Assembly: GCF_017302275.1 (NCBI RefSeq)
Contig: NZ_JAFLDR010000036.1
Location: forward strand, 1-44,560
Source of the DNA: Sulfuritalea sp.
GTDB taxonomy: Bacteria > Pseudomonadota > Gammaproteobacteria > Burkholderiales > Rhodocyclaceae
DNA: 44,560 nucleotides
Reading direction: 5' to 3'
The notes below the pieces were generated by a model. That model made no database searches and had not been told where the DNA came from. It was given only the letters and a program-made list of their open reading frames with translations. Positions 35,485-44,455 of the stretch are shown here, piece after piece. Made by a program: the position numbers and the translations under genes. Numbering within the stretch: the stretch's first letter is position 1; every line of letters begins with the position of its first letter.

Positions 35485-35903
35485 TCGTCGATGCATCGGT
35501 ATGGGTCGCCAACGTTCTTGAAGTGGACACGCACCATGAAATCAGCCTTGCGTTCATGCATCGATTCGTCAAGGAACGCCAAACTGCGACCCTGCCCTTG
35601 CTGGTCTGGGCGGAGATTGCCGGGGCAGTCGCACGCCGCACGGGAGACACGGACCGGGGCCTGAAAGTGGCCACAATGATCTCCGCCCAAACCTGGGTGA
35701 GAGGCGTACCACTGGACGCGGCATTGGCCAACGAATCCATGCGCCTCGCCGCGAAATTGAGACTGCGCGGCGCCGACGCCATCTATGTCGCACTCGCAGC
35801 CACCTACCGAGAACCGCTGATTACCCTGGACTCGGAAATGCTGGAACGCGCGCGTGCTGTCGCGGAAGTGTTCACGCCCGAACAGTGGCTGCAACAACGC
35901 TGA
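35481..35903 (+). CDS. vapC: PIN-domain toxin (VapC-like)
   Basis: The 140-residue protein has the four acidic positions expected of PIN ribonucleases: D4 in MIVDASVWV, the glutamate in [13 protein letters not shown], the first aspartate in [11 protein letters not shown] and the last in LITLDSEML. VapC toxins cut specific RNAs such as initiator tRNA or rRNA. The target here is unknown. It is translated from an ATGA overlap with the antitoxin and ends 2 bp before the mutS start, so mutS may depend on read-through from this operon. Confidence 0.85.
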   Translation: MIVDASVWVANVLEVDTHHEISLAFMHRFVKERQTATLPLLVWAEIAGAVARRTGDTDRGLKVATMISAQTWVRGVPLDAALANESMRLAAKLRLRGADAIYVALAATYREPLITLDSEMLERARAVAEVFTPEQWLQQR

Positions 35904-35905
35904 CG

Positions 35906-38497
35906 ATGCCACCTGCCATCACCGCCGCCGAACTTGCGGCGCACACCCCCGTCATGCAGCAATGGCTGCGCGCCAAGGCGGACCATGCGGACAAGCTGCT
36001 GTTTTTCCGCATGGGGGATTTCTACGAGCTGTTCTACGACGATGCCCAGCAGGCCGCGCGCCTGCTCGACATCACGCTGACCGCGCGCGGCCAGTCGGCG
36101 GGCAAGCCGATTGCGATGGCGGGCATTCCTTACCACGCGGTCGACGGCTATCTGGCGAAACTGGTGAAGCTCGGCGTCTCGGTGGCGATCTGCGAACAGA
36201 TCGGCGACCCGGCGCTGGCCAAGGGCCCGGTGGAGCGCGCCGTGACGCGCATCGTCACCCCGGGCACGCTGACCGACGCCAACCTGCTCGACGACAAGAC
36301 AGACAGCCTGCTGCTGGCGCTCTGCATCGACCGCCAGCGCACCGGGCTGGCCTGGCTCAACCTCGCCAGCGGCGACCTGCGCCTGCTGGAAACTTCGCTC
36401 GATGCCCTGCCCGAGCAATTCGAGCGCCTGCGTCCGGCCGAATTGCTGCTGCCGGATGCCCTGCGCTCGGGCCTGCCCGAGACGCGCGCCGTCACCCAGC
36501 ACCTGCCCGACTGGCATTTCGATGGTCGCGCGGCCGCCCATGCGCTGGCCGAGCACTTCGGCACCCGCGACCTGGGCGGCTTCGGCGTGCAGGACGAAGA
36601 GCTCGCCCTGGCCGCCGCCGGCGCGCTCTACCGCTATGCCCAGGCCACGCAACGGGAAGCGCTGGCGCACCTGACGCAGCTCACGGTCGAGCACGAAGGC
36701 AGCTTCCTGCGCCTTGATGCCGCGACCCGGCGCAACCTGGAAATTTCCGAGACGCTGCGCGGCGAGCCCGCACCCACCCTGCTCTCGCTGCTCGACACCT
36801 GCGCCACCAGCATGGGCTCGCGCTGGCTGCGCCACTGCCTGCACCATCCCTTGACGGATCGCGGCATTCCGCAGGCGCGGCAGGCCGCGGTCGCCGCGCT
36901 GATCGGCGACGCCGGCCGTGGCCCGCATGCAGCGCTGGCCACGGCACTCTCGGGCTTTGCCGACATCGACCGCATCGCTGCCCGCATTGCCCTGAAGAGC
37001 GCCCGGCCGCGCGATCTTTCCTCATTGCGCGACAGCTTGGTCCGCCTTGGCGATATCCGTGCAAGAGTCGGCGCTGACGGTACGGCGGTCCGGCTCGACG
37101 AACTCGCCGCCGCGCTTGGTACGCCGCAGGCCTGCGTCGAATTGCTGATGCAGGCCGTGGCGCCGGAGCCCGGCGCGCTGATCCGCGATGGCGGCGTCAT
37201 CGCCCCCGGCTACAACGCCGACCTCGACGAATTGCGCGCCATCCAGGACAACTGCGGCGCCTTCCTGATCGAACTGGAAGCCCGCGAACGGACCCGCAGC
37301 GGCATCGCCAGCCTCAAGGTCGAATTCAACAAGGTGCACGGCTTCTACATCGAAGTCACGCACGCCAATGTCGAGAAAATCCCCGAGGACTACCGCCGGC
37401 GGCAGACGCTGAAGAACGCCGAGCGCTACATCACGCCGGAACTGAAGGCCTTCGAGGACAAGGCCTTGTCGGCCAACGAACGCGCGCTGGCGCTGGAACG
37501 CCAGTTGTGGGACGAACTGCTGGGCGCGCTGGCGATCCACATTCCGCTCCTGCAGCGCATTGCCCGCGCCATCGCCGAACTCGACGGACTCACCGCCTTC
37601 GCCTGCGCCGCGGTGCGCCACGACTACCGCCAGCCCGAGTTCTGCGAGGAAGCGGCGCTGGAAATCGAGGGTGGTCGCCACCCGGTGGTGGAACGCCAAC
37701 TCGTTGCGCAGTCGGCAAGCTTCATTGCCAATGACATGCGCCTGTCGGCCGCGCGCCGCATGCTGCTGATCACCGGCCCCAACATGGGCGGCAAATCGAC
37801 CTACATGCGCCAGGCGGCCTTGATCGTGCTGCTGGCGCACTGCGGCAGCTTCGTTCCCGCGCGGCGCTGCCGCCTGGGACCGGTGGATGCGATCTACACG
37901 CGCATCGGCGCCTCGGACGACCTCGCCTCGGGGCGTTCCACCTTCATGGTCGAAATGACCGAGGCCGCCGCCATCCTCAACGGCGCTACCGACAAATCTC
38001 TGGTGCTGATGGACGAGATCGGGCGCGGCACCTCGACCTTCGACGGCGTCGCGCTGGCCTTCGCCATCGCCCGCCACCTGGTCGAAAAAAACCGCGCCTG
38101 GACCCTGTTTTCCACCCACTATTTCGAGCTGACGCGCCTGGCGCAGGACTACCCGGTCTGCGCCAACGTCCATCTCGACGCGGTCGAGCACGGCCACAAG
38201 ATCGTCTTCCTGCATGCGGTGGAGGAAGGTCCGGCCTCGCAGAGCTATGGCGTGCAGGTCGCCGCGCTGGCGGGCATGCCCCCGGCGGTGGTGCGCGAAG
38301 CAAAGCGCCGCCTGGCGTTGCTGGAAAACCGCGAAGCCGGATCGCTGCTGCAACCCGACCTGTTCGCCAGCGCCCCGCCGCTGCCCGAGCCGCCGCATCC
38401 GGCGCTGGATGCGCTGCGCGACCTGAATTGCGACGAGCTCAGCCCGCGCGAAGCCCTCGACACGCTCTACCGGCTCGCCCGTCTGGCGAAGGATTAA
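35906..38497 (+). CDS. mutS: DNA mismatch repair protein MutS
   Basis: The 863-residue protein has the expected length and all MutS features: the mismatch-reading motif in [15 protein letters not shown], the core and clamp domains, [15 protein letters not shown] (Walker A), [16 protein letters not shown] (Walker B) and [14 protein letters not shown]. It recognises mismatches and starts repair with MutL. I take ATG 35906 as the start because it aligns with the family. The start is 2 bp after the toxin stop and has no clear ribosome binding site. Bases 37063-37086 carry a copy of the 24-bp dispersed motif, in frame as RVGADGTA. Confidence 0.96.
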   Translation: MPPAITAAELAAHTPVMQQWLRAKADHADKLLFFRMGDFYELFYDDAQQAARLLDITLTARGQSAGKPIAMAGIPYHAVDGYLAKLVKLGVSVAICEQIGDPALAKGPVERAVTRIVTPGTLTDANLLDDKTDSLLLALCIDRQRTGLAWLNLASGDLRLLETSLDALPEQFERLRPAELLLPDALRSGLPETRAVTQHLPDWHFDGRAAAHALAEHFGTRDLGGFGVQDEELALAAAGALYRYAQATQREALAHLTQLTVEHEGSFLRLDAATRRNLEISETLRGEPAPTLLSLLDTCATSMGSRWLRHCLHHPLTDRGIPQARQAAVAALIGDAGRGPHAALATALSGFADIDRIAARIALKSARPRDLSSLRDSLVRLGDIRARVGADGTAVRLDELAAALGTPQACVELLMQAVAPEPGALIRDGGVIAPGYNADLDELRAIQDNCGAFLIELEARERTRSGIASLKVEFNKVHGFYIEVTHANVEKIPEDYRRRQTLKNAERYITPELKAFEDKALSANERALALERQLWDELLGALAIHIPLLQRIARAIAELDGLTAFACAAVRHDYRQPEFCEEAALEIEGGRHPVVERQLVAQSASFIANDMRLSAARRMLLITGPNMGGKSTYMRQAALIVLLAHCGSFVPARRCRLGPVDAIYTRIGASDDLASGRSTFMVEMTEAAAILNGATDKSLVLMDEIGRGTSTFDGVALAFAIARHLVEKNRAWTLFSTHYFELTRLAQDYPVCANVHLDAVEHGHKIVFLHAVEEGPASQSYGVQVAALAGMPPAVVREAKRRLALLENREAGSLLQPDLFASAPPLPEPPHPALDALRDLNCDELSPREALDTLYRLARLAKD
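37063..37086 (+). repeat. 24-bp dispersed motif, copy 6 (inside mutS)
   Basis: AAGAGTCGGCGCTGACGGTA followed by CGGC, in frame within mutS and encoding RVGADGTA. Confidence 0.6.
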
Positions 38498-38518
38498 GGC
38501 GGGCGCCTTCCTCGCGCC

Positions 38519-38950
38519 TCAGTGCAGTTCGTCGTCAGGCGGCACGGGCGCCGGAAGCACCGCAATGCCTTCTTCGAGAAGTTCGCGCGTCTCATCGACT
38601 GTTGCGATGCCGCGTATGCTGCGCGCGGGAGCCTCGTCGTAATGGATGCGCCGCGCCTCCTCGGGAAACGCCGTGCCGACGTTTTCGGCCTTGCGCGCCA
38701 TGCTCGCAAGCGCTTCGTGCAGACGCGCCAGCGCAGGCTCCGGGGCGACCGATTGCGTGGACGCGGACGGCGCGAGTTCCGACGCACCGCGCTTCAGATG
38801 CGGTGCCGAAGGCAACTGGCTGACGCTCGAAGTCTGGCAATGCGGACAGAGCACCAGATGACGCTGGCTCTGGTCGCGAAACGCCTCGCCGGAAGCGAAC
38901 CAGCCTTCGAAGCGGTGTCCCTGATCGCAGAGGAGATCGATGATTATCAT
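38519..38950 (-). CDS. DUF1178 family protein
   Basis: The 143-residue protein starts MIIIDLLCDQGHRFEGWFAS and has LVLCPHCQTSSVSQLPSAP, the two cysteine-containing parts of the DUF1178 family, probably a small zinc-ribbon fold. The central part is low in complexity and the C-terminal half is helical. No function is known. It is convergent with mutS, 21 bp away, and is the last gene before the non-coding region that opens the putative mobile module. Confidence 0.85.
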   Translation of the reverse strand: MIIIDLLCDQGHRFEGWFASGEAFRDQSQRHLVLCPHCQTSSVSQLPSAPHLKRGASELAPSASTQSVAPEPALARLHEALASMARKAENVGTAFPEEARRIHYDEAPARSIRGIATVDETRELLEEGIAVLPAPVPPDDELH

Positions 38951-39190
38951 ATGGTGCCGGAACCGGAATCGAAAATACTAGCCAACGCCAGCAACATCAA
39001 TGGTTGATGGAAGTGAAGTTTTTAGAAATGCCCCCATCGATGCCCCCTAGATCCACGCGCTTTGCGGTGCTGCGCAGTATATCCGCGAGAAACCACCTCC
39101 CTGCCGAGCGATCCAGGGGACGCGGGATTGACGATCAACAACAGTGAAGCCCGGTCACTCCAGGGACCACACAGGCAAAAAAACCGGCCG
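38951..39190. other. Non-coding stretch at the edge of the replication module
   Basis: No convincing gene is seen here. It contains the repeated ATGCCCCC-ATCG-ATGCCCCC near 39030-39049 and becomes AT-richer to the right. It may hold the DUF1178 promoter and the junction between chromosome and mobile module, but I see no tRNA, integrase or clear attachment repeat. Confidence 0.4.
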
Positions 39191-39439
39191 ATTCCGTGGA
39201 AAATGCATAAAGCATTCAATATCCGCCAATACAACAATACGTTACATAAGTATCACTATCCACGGATTCCCCTGTAATTCTGTGGATCATCCACAGGTCG
39301 ATTTACGCACCTAGTCAAATCAATAGCTTACGTTGCCGCTGTTCCACGGAATTCCCCTGATTTGGGCCAAAACTCCACGGAATCGTTTTTCCATGACATT
39401 TGGATTCTGTGGATTGCGCCGCTCCCATCAAATGCCTGT

Positions 39440-39495
39440 CTTTCTTCTCTTTCTCTTTGATTTTATTAAAAGAAGAAGAAGAAGAGCGGAGAAAG
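39440..39495. other. Pyrimidine/AT/purine tract in the origin region
   Basis: A pyrimidine run (TTTCTTCTCTTTCTCTTT), then GATTTTATT, then a purine run (AAAAGAAGAAGAAGAAGAG and onward). In this GC-rich genome it is the least stable DNA nearby and a good candidate for the unwinding site of an origin. Confidence 0.5.
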
Positions 39496-39505
39496 GCGAA
39501 AAATC

Positions 39506-39589
39506 GACCCGTGGAGAAAACAGGCGATTCCGTGGAGAATTGAACCAATTCCGTGGAGATTGAGAACGATTCCGTGGAACAGAAAAACC
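39506..39589 (+). repeat. Four tandem 21-bp iterons
   Basis: The repeats begin at 39506, 39527, 39548 and 39569, each exactly 21 bp from the next, two helical turns, so bound proteins would lie on one DNA face. The first copy is degenerate (GACCCGTGGA); the other three begin ATTCCGTGGA. Confidence 0.75.
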
Positions 39590-39749
39590 CGTTTGTGGCG
39601 TCGTATAGCGGTTTCGGTCAATAAATCCACGGAATCCACGGGTTTTTCATTTTCTATGTGACCTCCAAGCGCCCGTTCGCTACCTGCGAAACCAAATCGC
39701 GCGCCTCGGTTGACGGTATGCAGGGGTTCCTGGACGAAGCCAAGTCAGC

Positions 39750-39768
39750 ACCCCTCAAGTTGAGGGGT
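39750..39768. promoter_or_regulatory. 19-bp inverted repeat
   Basis: ACCCCTCAA-G-TTGAGGGGT is a perfect palindrome around one base. It lies between the iteron array and the last small gene of the minus-strand operon and may be an operator or a terminator stem. Confidence 0.5.
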
Positions 39769-39842
39769 ATAGCTCCGATGGGATGGCGGTGCTCTCCGGC
39801 GAAGCGCATCCAGTAGCGGACAGATTGACCGCTGCCGGCGCC

Positions 39843-39935
39843 TCAGATCGCCAGGGCGACCAGGAACGTGATCGCGCCCAAGGCCCGCAGCGTAGCCAGA
39901 CCGAACACAATCCCGTTTAGAAATGATCGAATCAT
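39843..39935 (-). CDS. Possible 30-residue membrane peptide
   Basis: MIRSFLNGIVFGLATLRALG and the following AITFLVALAI form a single hydrophobic helix with a basic start. GGCAGAGAGAAA precedes the ATG. It is read in the same direction as the primase operon. Its size makes it uncertain; small toxin-like or accessory membrane peptides occur in mobile elements, but there is no direct evidence for such a role. Confidence 0.35.
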   Translation of the reverse strand: MIRSFLNGIVFGLATLRALGAITFLVALAI

Positions 39936-39999
39936 TTTCTCTCTGCCTTCATCGAAAGCGCAGCCACGGATTCGGCGCCGGTAGAGGTCGCCGGCGTCG

Positions 40000-40215
40000 C
40001 TACGATTCCTCGATCGATGCCGAGGGCTCGCCACGGCCGCGATGTTTTTCCCAGATTGATAGGACAACTGCCGCCATCAGCTTGATCGCCAGCTTACGGT
40101 CTGGCAATCCGACCGGTGGAAGCAATGTGAAGGTCTCTGCGGCCTTCGTAGGCGCTGCACGCCGCTTTGGTCTGCCCGCTCCAGGGGCGTCGCCACCCAG
40201 GTTCCTGTTGCCCAT
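40000..40215 (-). CDS. Small protein of unknown function
   Basis: A 71-residue basic protein whose ATG follows the stop of the preceding gene without a gap (TGA-ATG), with AGAGGCTGTGA upstream. It begins MGNRNLGGDAPGAGRPKRRA and has a hydrophobic stretch LAIKLMAAVVLSIWE. I do not recognise it. The tight spacing behind the primase gene supports expression as part of one operon. Confidence 0.5.
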   Translation of the reverse strand: MGNRNLGGDAPGAGRPKRRAAPTKAAETFTLLPPVGLPDRKLAIKLMAAVVLSIWEKHRGRGEPSASIEES

Positions 40216-40404
40216 TCACAGCCTCTTTCTTTGACCGCCGATCGGCGCGACGCCCGGGGGATCACTTATCCGGTCCGGTTCAATCGGCTTGTTACCTGGC
40301 CGCGCCTGCGCAAGCATCTCCTGTTCGGCAAGATATTCTGCGACGATCCGTTCGGCTAACAGATCGATCAGCATTTGCCGCCCGCGAGCTCGGTTGCCAG
40401 TCAT
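40216..40404 (-). CDS. Small protein of unknown function
   Basis: A 62-residue protein starting at 40404, 10 bp after the primase stop, with CCAGGGCG upstream. The first half (QMLIDLLAERIVAEYLAEQE) is a likely amphipathic helix and the rest is rich in proline and charge. No known domain is recognised. The position directly after the primase suggests a helper of replication or copy control, which is inference. Confidence 0.5.
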   Translation of the reverse strand: MTGNRARGRQMLIDLLAERIVAEYLAEQEMLAQARPGNKPIEPDRISDPPGVAPIGGQRKRL

Positions 40405-40414
40405 CGCCCTGGAC

Positions 40415-43198
40415 TCACTTAACGTACCTGTCGAATTTCGGCGTCGCGTGAAGGCCAAGCCGGTCAAGCTTGGCCAGGCTGATCGCCGTCAGGTGCGCTG
40501 TCCTGTTGCCTCGAATCGATCGCTCAGCATCGTCATCGATCACCACGCCGCTCGCCTGGAGCTGCTGCTTGAACACACGCCCGGTTTTGATCGGCAAGGC
40601 GTCGAATTTGCCCCGCAGGTGCGGCGCGGTCGAGATATGGTCCATGACGTGCGATGGCCGAATGAACAGCGCCGGCTCGATAGCGCCAGGAGAAACCGGG
40701 ATGGTGTCCCAGCAGTGGGGATGCTCGAACCGGTTCGCATCGATTTCCGACAGCAGGATCTCCATGATCCAGACCCATGGCAGACGGATGCCATCCGTTT
40801 CGGCGATATGTTCATTCATTTCCGCAACCAGATCGCCGGCAAAGCCACCTTGTTCGATGTCGATGTCGGCGAACTCGCACAGCAAGTGCCAGGCCATGAG
40901 AATCACGGCATAGTTTTCCATCATCCGGCGGCCGGTGGCGTCGTCGACACTGGTTCGCGAATGCTGCTGGCAATACTCCTGGCATTGCCGATACATCGCT
41001 TTCACCTTGTCCGTTCCGGTCTTTTCCAGAAACTGAAGCCACTGCCAGACGGGGAACTGGGGCAGATCATGCGGAATCAACGGCCCCTGCTTTGCCGAGG
41101 TCAACGAGCTGCGGCAGATCTTCGATTGCAGCGAGGCGACATCCACTTCCTCGCCGGCGAGCAGCACCGGGGCACACATGAGGTAAGGCGTAAGGCCTGC
41201 CCCCACGCGCGTGAATTCGAAGCGATAGGTCGACTGCAGCAGTCCGTCGATTTCAGAAAGCACCATCTTTGGCAGCTTGGAGAATTCGTCCCAGCCTACC
41301 GGATGGCTGGTATAGCTGACTGAGGCGCGGCGCCGATGGTCCGTCTTGAGCATCTGGCCGGATAGCACCTGGAAGGCGAGCGCCGCTTGCATGGACTCCA
41401 GTAGCTTCGATTTTCCGGACCCCTTTTCGGCCTGCATCTGGAAATGCGGATAGAAGCCCAGGATCGCCTTCAGATGGGCACCCAAGGCCCATACGAGGGG
41501 AATGGCGGCGGCATTGGCCTTGAACGTGGCCTGGTAAGCCTCAACCACGCGGCGAGCGTCCTGAACGCTGCCACGGGGGAAAATCATGTTGTGGTAGAGA
41601 CACTGCTTGGCCGGTTCGATGAAGAAGCAGTCATTCCCCTCCAGTGCCGCCGGCGAGCCCGCACGCCAGGCCAGCCCGACGAAATTGACGACATCCCGGG
41701 CACCGAGCGCAGCAGACCGCTCCAGGATGTTCAGCATGCGCTGGAACTGCGCCGGCTTGAAGATCGCGCCAAAGCGGGATCGCCACCAGTCAAGATTGAA
41801 TAGCTGGCGATCGTCGACAACTTCCCGCTGCAAGATCACTCCATGCCGCGGCGATTGCGCGCTGATGCCGAACACCGTTTCCGATTGGGTGTCCGGGGTG
41901 CCATTGATCGTGGCCAGGTGGCCCTGTACACGCAACCGCGAGAATCCGGCCAGCCGAAACGAGCACAGATCGCCGATCGTTTCTCTCCGCTGGCCGCCTT
42001 CATCATCCTTCCACTCGTCGACGTACTGGGTGAAATCCTCGCGCACCCGGTAGCGCCAATACACCTTGAAATCGTGTTCAGGGAGAAATATCCGGCGCGT
42101 GCCCTGCAGGCCTTCGCCACCGCCCGGCATCCCTGGAATAAGCCATTCCTCCAGCTTGCGCAGGCGCCGCCAGAGGTCATCGACTCCGCCGGTCTTCAGC
42201 ACGTCGTTGATGTCCTCGCCCTCTTCCCAATCCTGCATGTCCACCAGCATGGCGCTGATCTCGCAGGCCGTGAGCCGTTCGGAAAGTCGCCATGCGGCGG
42301 CGAGCCCCGGGCGCTGCCCTGTCCGCTCGTTCACCGGGTCGGTGTGATCCAGGGCGATGATGAGGCGCTTGCCCTTGAGAAAGGCCAGATCCTGCTTGTC
42401 GGCATTGCCGGTGCCCCGCAGCGCCAGGACGGCTGTTCCATTGGGGATGGGACAGCTCTCGACCGATAGCGCGTTGATCGGCGACTCGACCACGTACACG
42501 GTGTGTGCCCGCGTCAATCGCGGCAGATCGCTTGTCCATGCAATGCCTTCCTTCCTGCCCTGGCACTGAGTCTTGACGCCGCCGTTTAGCGCAGGATCCG
42601 CGAACCTCATATCCACTGCCTCGACCAGCCGGGTCTCGATCGAGCGGACGATAAAGGCGGCGGCCGGCCCGCCGTGTCCCGCTTCATTGGGCGCAATCTT
42701 GTCGTTGGTCCAAGTGTTCCAACCAAGGGTTTTGAGCTGGATGGCTTTCCTGATAACTGCATCGTCGATGCCGCGCCCGGCCAGGTAGGACACTACCGGT
42801 TCCGGGTTCTCGACACAGCGATCGGCGATGTACTCGGGAATGCTCTTCTGGCTACGTTTGCCCTTGGCCTGCGGGCTCTGCCGTGGAAGACTGATGCCGT
42901 ACCAGTCCCCCAGCAACAGGGCGGCATCCATTGCAGACTCGATCTCCGGCCGGCAATACAGCACGAGGTCAATGCAACTGCCTCCGGCGCTTCCATCCGA
43001 AGACCAGTCTTTCCATCCGCGAGCGTTGGGAGTTATCGACAGCGACGGCGTCTTGTCGCGATGGTGCGGACTCTGATAGTTGCCGTTGTCGCCCTTCCTG
43101 CGCAGCCCCAGGCGTTCCGCCAGGTTATGCAGATCGATCGAGGATTTCAGCGCATCGAAATAGCCGGATGCGGGCTGCGCAGGAAGGTTGGCGCCCAT
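40415..43198 (-). CDS. Toprim/P-loop primase-helicase of a mobile replicon
   Basis: The protein of about 927 residues starts best at 43198 (MGANLPAQPASGYFDALKSS). Residues about 40-75 follow the CHC2 zinc-finger outline of DnaG-type primases (YQSPHHRDKTPSLSI) but lack the four cysteine ligands. Residues about 232-330 form a Toprim domain (TVYVVESPINAL, RLIIALDHTD, GEDINDVL). Near residue 592 is a P-loop, EKGSGKSKLLES, with LSEIDGLL further on as a likely Walker B, suggesting a helicase or ATPase domain. Similar primase-helicases initiate replication of satellites and integrative elements. The iteron array 0.8 kb beyond its 3' end is a plausible target. The precise family is not identified. 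Confidence 0.75.
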   Translation of the reverse strand: MGANLPAQPASGYFDALKSSIDLHNLAERLGLRRKGDNGNYQSPHHRDKTPSLSITPNARGWKDWSSDGSAGGSCIDLVLYCRPEIESAMDAALLLGDWYGISLPRQSPQAKGKRSQKSIPEYIADRCVENPEPVVSYLAGRGIDDAVIRKAIQLKTLGWNTWTNDKIAPNEAGHGGPAAAFIVRSIETRLVEAVDMRFADPALNGGVKTQCQGRKEGIAWTSDLPRLTRAHTVYVVESPINALSVESCPIPNGTAVLALRGTGNADKQDLAFLKGKRLIIALDHTDPVNERTGQRPGLAAAWRLSERLTACEISAMLVDMQDWEEGEDINDVLKTGGVDDLWRRLRKLEEWLIPGMPGGGEGLQGTRRIFLPEHDFKVYWRYRVREDFTQYVDEWKDDEGGQRRETIGDLCSFRLAGFSRLRVQGHLATINGTPDTQSETVFGISAQSPRHGVILQREVVDDRQLFNLDWWRSRFGAIFKPAQFQRMLNILERSAALGARDVVNFVGLAWRAGSPAALEGNDCFFIEPAKQCLYHNMIFPRGSVQDARRVVEAYQATFKANAAAIPLVWALGAHLKAILGFYPHFQMQAEKGSGKSKLLESMQAALAFQVLSGQMLKTDHRRRASVSYTSHPVGWDEFSKLPKMVLSEIDGLLQSTYRFEFTRVGAGLTPYLMCAPVLLAGEEVDVASLQSKICRSSLTSAKQGPLIPHDLPQFPVWQWLQFLEKTGTDKVKAMYRQCQEYCQQHSRTSVDDATGRRMMENYAVILMAWHLLCEFADIDIEQGGFAGDLVAEMNEHIAETDGIRLPWVWIMEILLSEIDANRFEHPHCWDTIPVSPGAIEPALFIRPSHVMDHISTAPHLRGKFDALPIKTGRVFKQQLQASGVVIDDDAERSIRGNRTAHLTAISLAKLDRLGLHATPKFDRYVK

Positions 43199-43277
43199 CA
43201 ATACCACCGCCGCAACAATCTCAGGTATCCGACCGCGAAATTGGCATTGATCACCTGGCGATTGAGCGGCGCCCTGG

Positions 43278-43664
43278 TCACACTGCCACCATGCTGTCGA
43301 ACTCTGTGTTCGCCTCACGGAATTGTCTGCTCAAAGGCATCAACAAGCACAGCACGCTGCCCGCGTTGATCTCGCTCTCGGTCATATGAGAGAGCATCTC
43401 GATGAGGCCGTTGAGCCCACATTGAAACGATTTGAATTCGTCATCGATCGCGTCAACGACAATGCACAATGTCGCTATCCGATTGCTTATCTCGTTGATT
43501 TCAGCTTGAGCCTTGTCCTGCGCGCTCAGCGAACCGCCAATCTCGCCGATCAGTTGAGCAAGACGACGGTTAGATGAAAAGATTTTATTGATCAGGTCAA
43601 AATTTTCCTGACGGTCCAAATTCCTGAGTTTCTCGTGCAGCGTTGGGTATCCAGGGTTGCTCAT
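43278..43664 (-). CDS. Helical protein of unknown function
   Basis: A 128-residue, probably all-helical protein (MSNPGYPTLHEKLRNLDRQE at the start, coiled-coil-like centre QAEINEISNRIATL). It has an excellent AAGGAGACACAAA ribosome binding site and its ATG overlaps the upstream stop by 4 bp. I do not recognise it. It lies immediately before the primase gene in the same direction, so a role in regulation or replication is possible. Confidence 0.6.
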   Translation of the reverse strand: MSNPGYPTLHEKLRNLDRQENFDLINKIFSSNRRLAQLIGEIGGSLSAQDKAQAEINEISNRIATLCIVVDAIDDEFKSFQCGLNGLIEMLSHMTESEINAGSVLCLLMPLSRQFREANTEFDSMVAV

Positions 43665-44455
43665 TTTGTGTCTCCTTGGTAATTTCCCAGCCTGTTCCTG
43701 CGCAATAGGGCGCTGAGCGTGGCGCAGAGGATGTCGCGGCCCTTGTCATTGCAGCGGCGCAGCAGGTGTATCAGCTCCACTTCCCGTGGGTTCGTCCGCC
43801 ACCAGCCCAGCTCCATGGCCAGCACGCGGGCGGCGTTGTGCCATGCGCCGGTCAGGCGTTTGGATGAAGCCTCCATATCTGGCAGGGGGGGCGCTTTCAG
43901 CGGTGCGTGGCCGAGTTCCTGGTAGGCGTAGATACCGACCTGTCTTAAAACGGCGAACATCGCCTGCTCACGCGGCGTGGCCGGCGATACCGGCGGCAGC
44001 TCGCTGGTGCAGTAGTGCGGCACCTTGTAGACGCCGGCGCAGCGTTCGGCGAGGCTGAGCTGCCACGGGTGGTCTTTCTGAATGCAGATGGCGACCTCAT
44101 AAAGGTGGCCGATGCCGTCTTGCGTGAGTCGGTTCCGCCCTAACAGGAAGCTGGCTTCGTCGTTTGAGATCGCCTCCCAGCCCAGCTTCCAGGCGGCCAT
44201 GAACGTGGCCTCGATCTGCTCGGCGGATGGCAGCGGCGTGCTGGCATTGACCGGTACGGACTCGGGGGGCGGACGCCGGGTACCGTGGGCGTGTTCCATT
44301 CCGGAACGCCAGCCCAGCGTGCGCAGGGCGACGAACAGGGCATGAATACTCGCCGGGGTCGGCGCGGGCAGGGTACGGCGGGCGGGTTTTTTCGGTGCAG
44401 CGGTGGATTTGCCCTTGGTGGGCGTCTTGAACCTATTGAGACTTCCGTAATTCAT
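43661..44455 (-). CDS. Protein of unknown function
   Basis: A 264-residue basic protein. The N-terminal 35 residues are rich in lysine, proline and threonine (TPTKGKSTAAPKKPARRTL). The rest has two similar-looking segments, ALFVALRTLGWRSGME and TFMAAWKLGWEAIS, followed by LLGRNRL and later LLRRNRL, which suggests an internal duplication. No known domain is recognised. Both ends overlap the neighbouring genes by 4 bp (ATGA), so it belongs to one operon with the primase. Confidence 0.65.
   Translation of the reverse strand: MNYGSLNRFKTPTKGKSTAAPKKPARRTLPAPTPASIHALFVALRTLGWRSGMEHAHGTRRPPPESVPVNASTPLPSAEQIEATFMAAWKLGWEAISNDEASFLLGRNRLTQDGIGHLYEVAICIQKDHPWQLSLAERCAGVYKVPHYCTSELPPVSPATPREQAMFAVLRQVGIYAYQELGHAPLKAPPLPDMEASSKRLTGAWHNAARVLAMELGWWRTNPREVELIHLLRRCNDKGRDILCATLSALLRRNRLGNYQGDTK

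Larger units (their letters stand above)
39191..39644. repeat. Iteron array, putative replication origin
   Basis: About a dozen copies of ATTCCGTGGA or its complement TCCACGGAAT, some with one or more changes, lie in 450 bp. Direct copies start at 39191, 39277, 39404, 39527, 39548 and 39569; inverted copies at 39259, 39343, 39374, 39626 and 39635. Two inverted copies share the longer block TCCACGG(A)ATTCCCCTG. A 17-bp inverted repeat, CTGTGGAT-C-ATCCACAG, lies at 39280-39296. Between the left and right clusters is a pyrimidine/AT/purine tract (39440-39495). The layout resembles iteron origins of plasmids or P4-type satellites. Confidence 0.75.

Noticed and set aside
38941-38990. tRNA-like 3' end (TTCGATTCC followed by CACCA on the minus strand) as an integration site
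   Set aside because: The arms that would form the T-stem do not pair and no rest of a tRNA is present.
39022-39237. A 71-codon minus-strand frame right of DUF1178
   Set aside because: No ribosome binding site or domain; composition fits non-coding DNA next to the iteron array.
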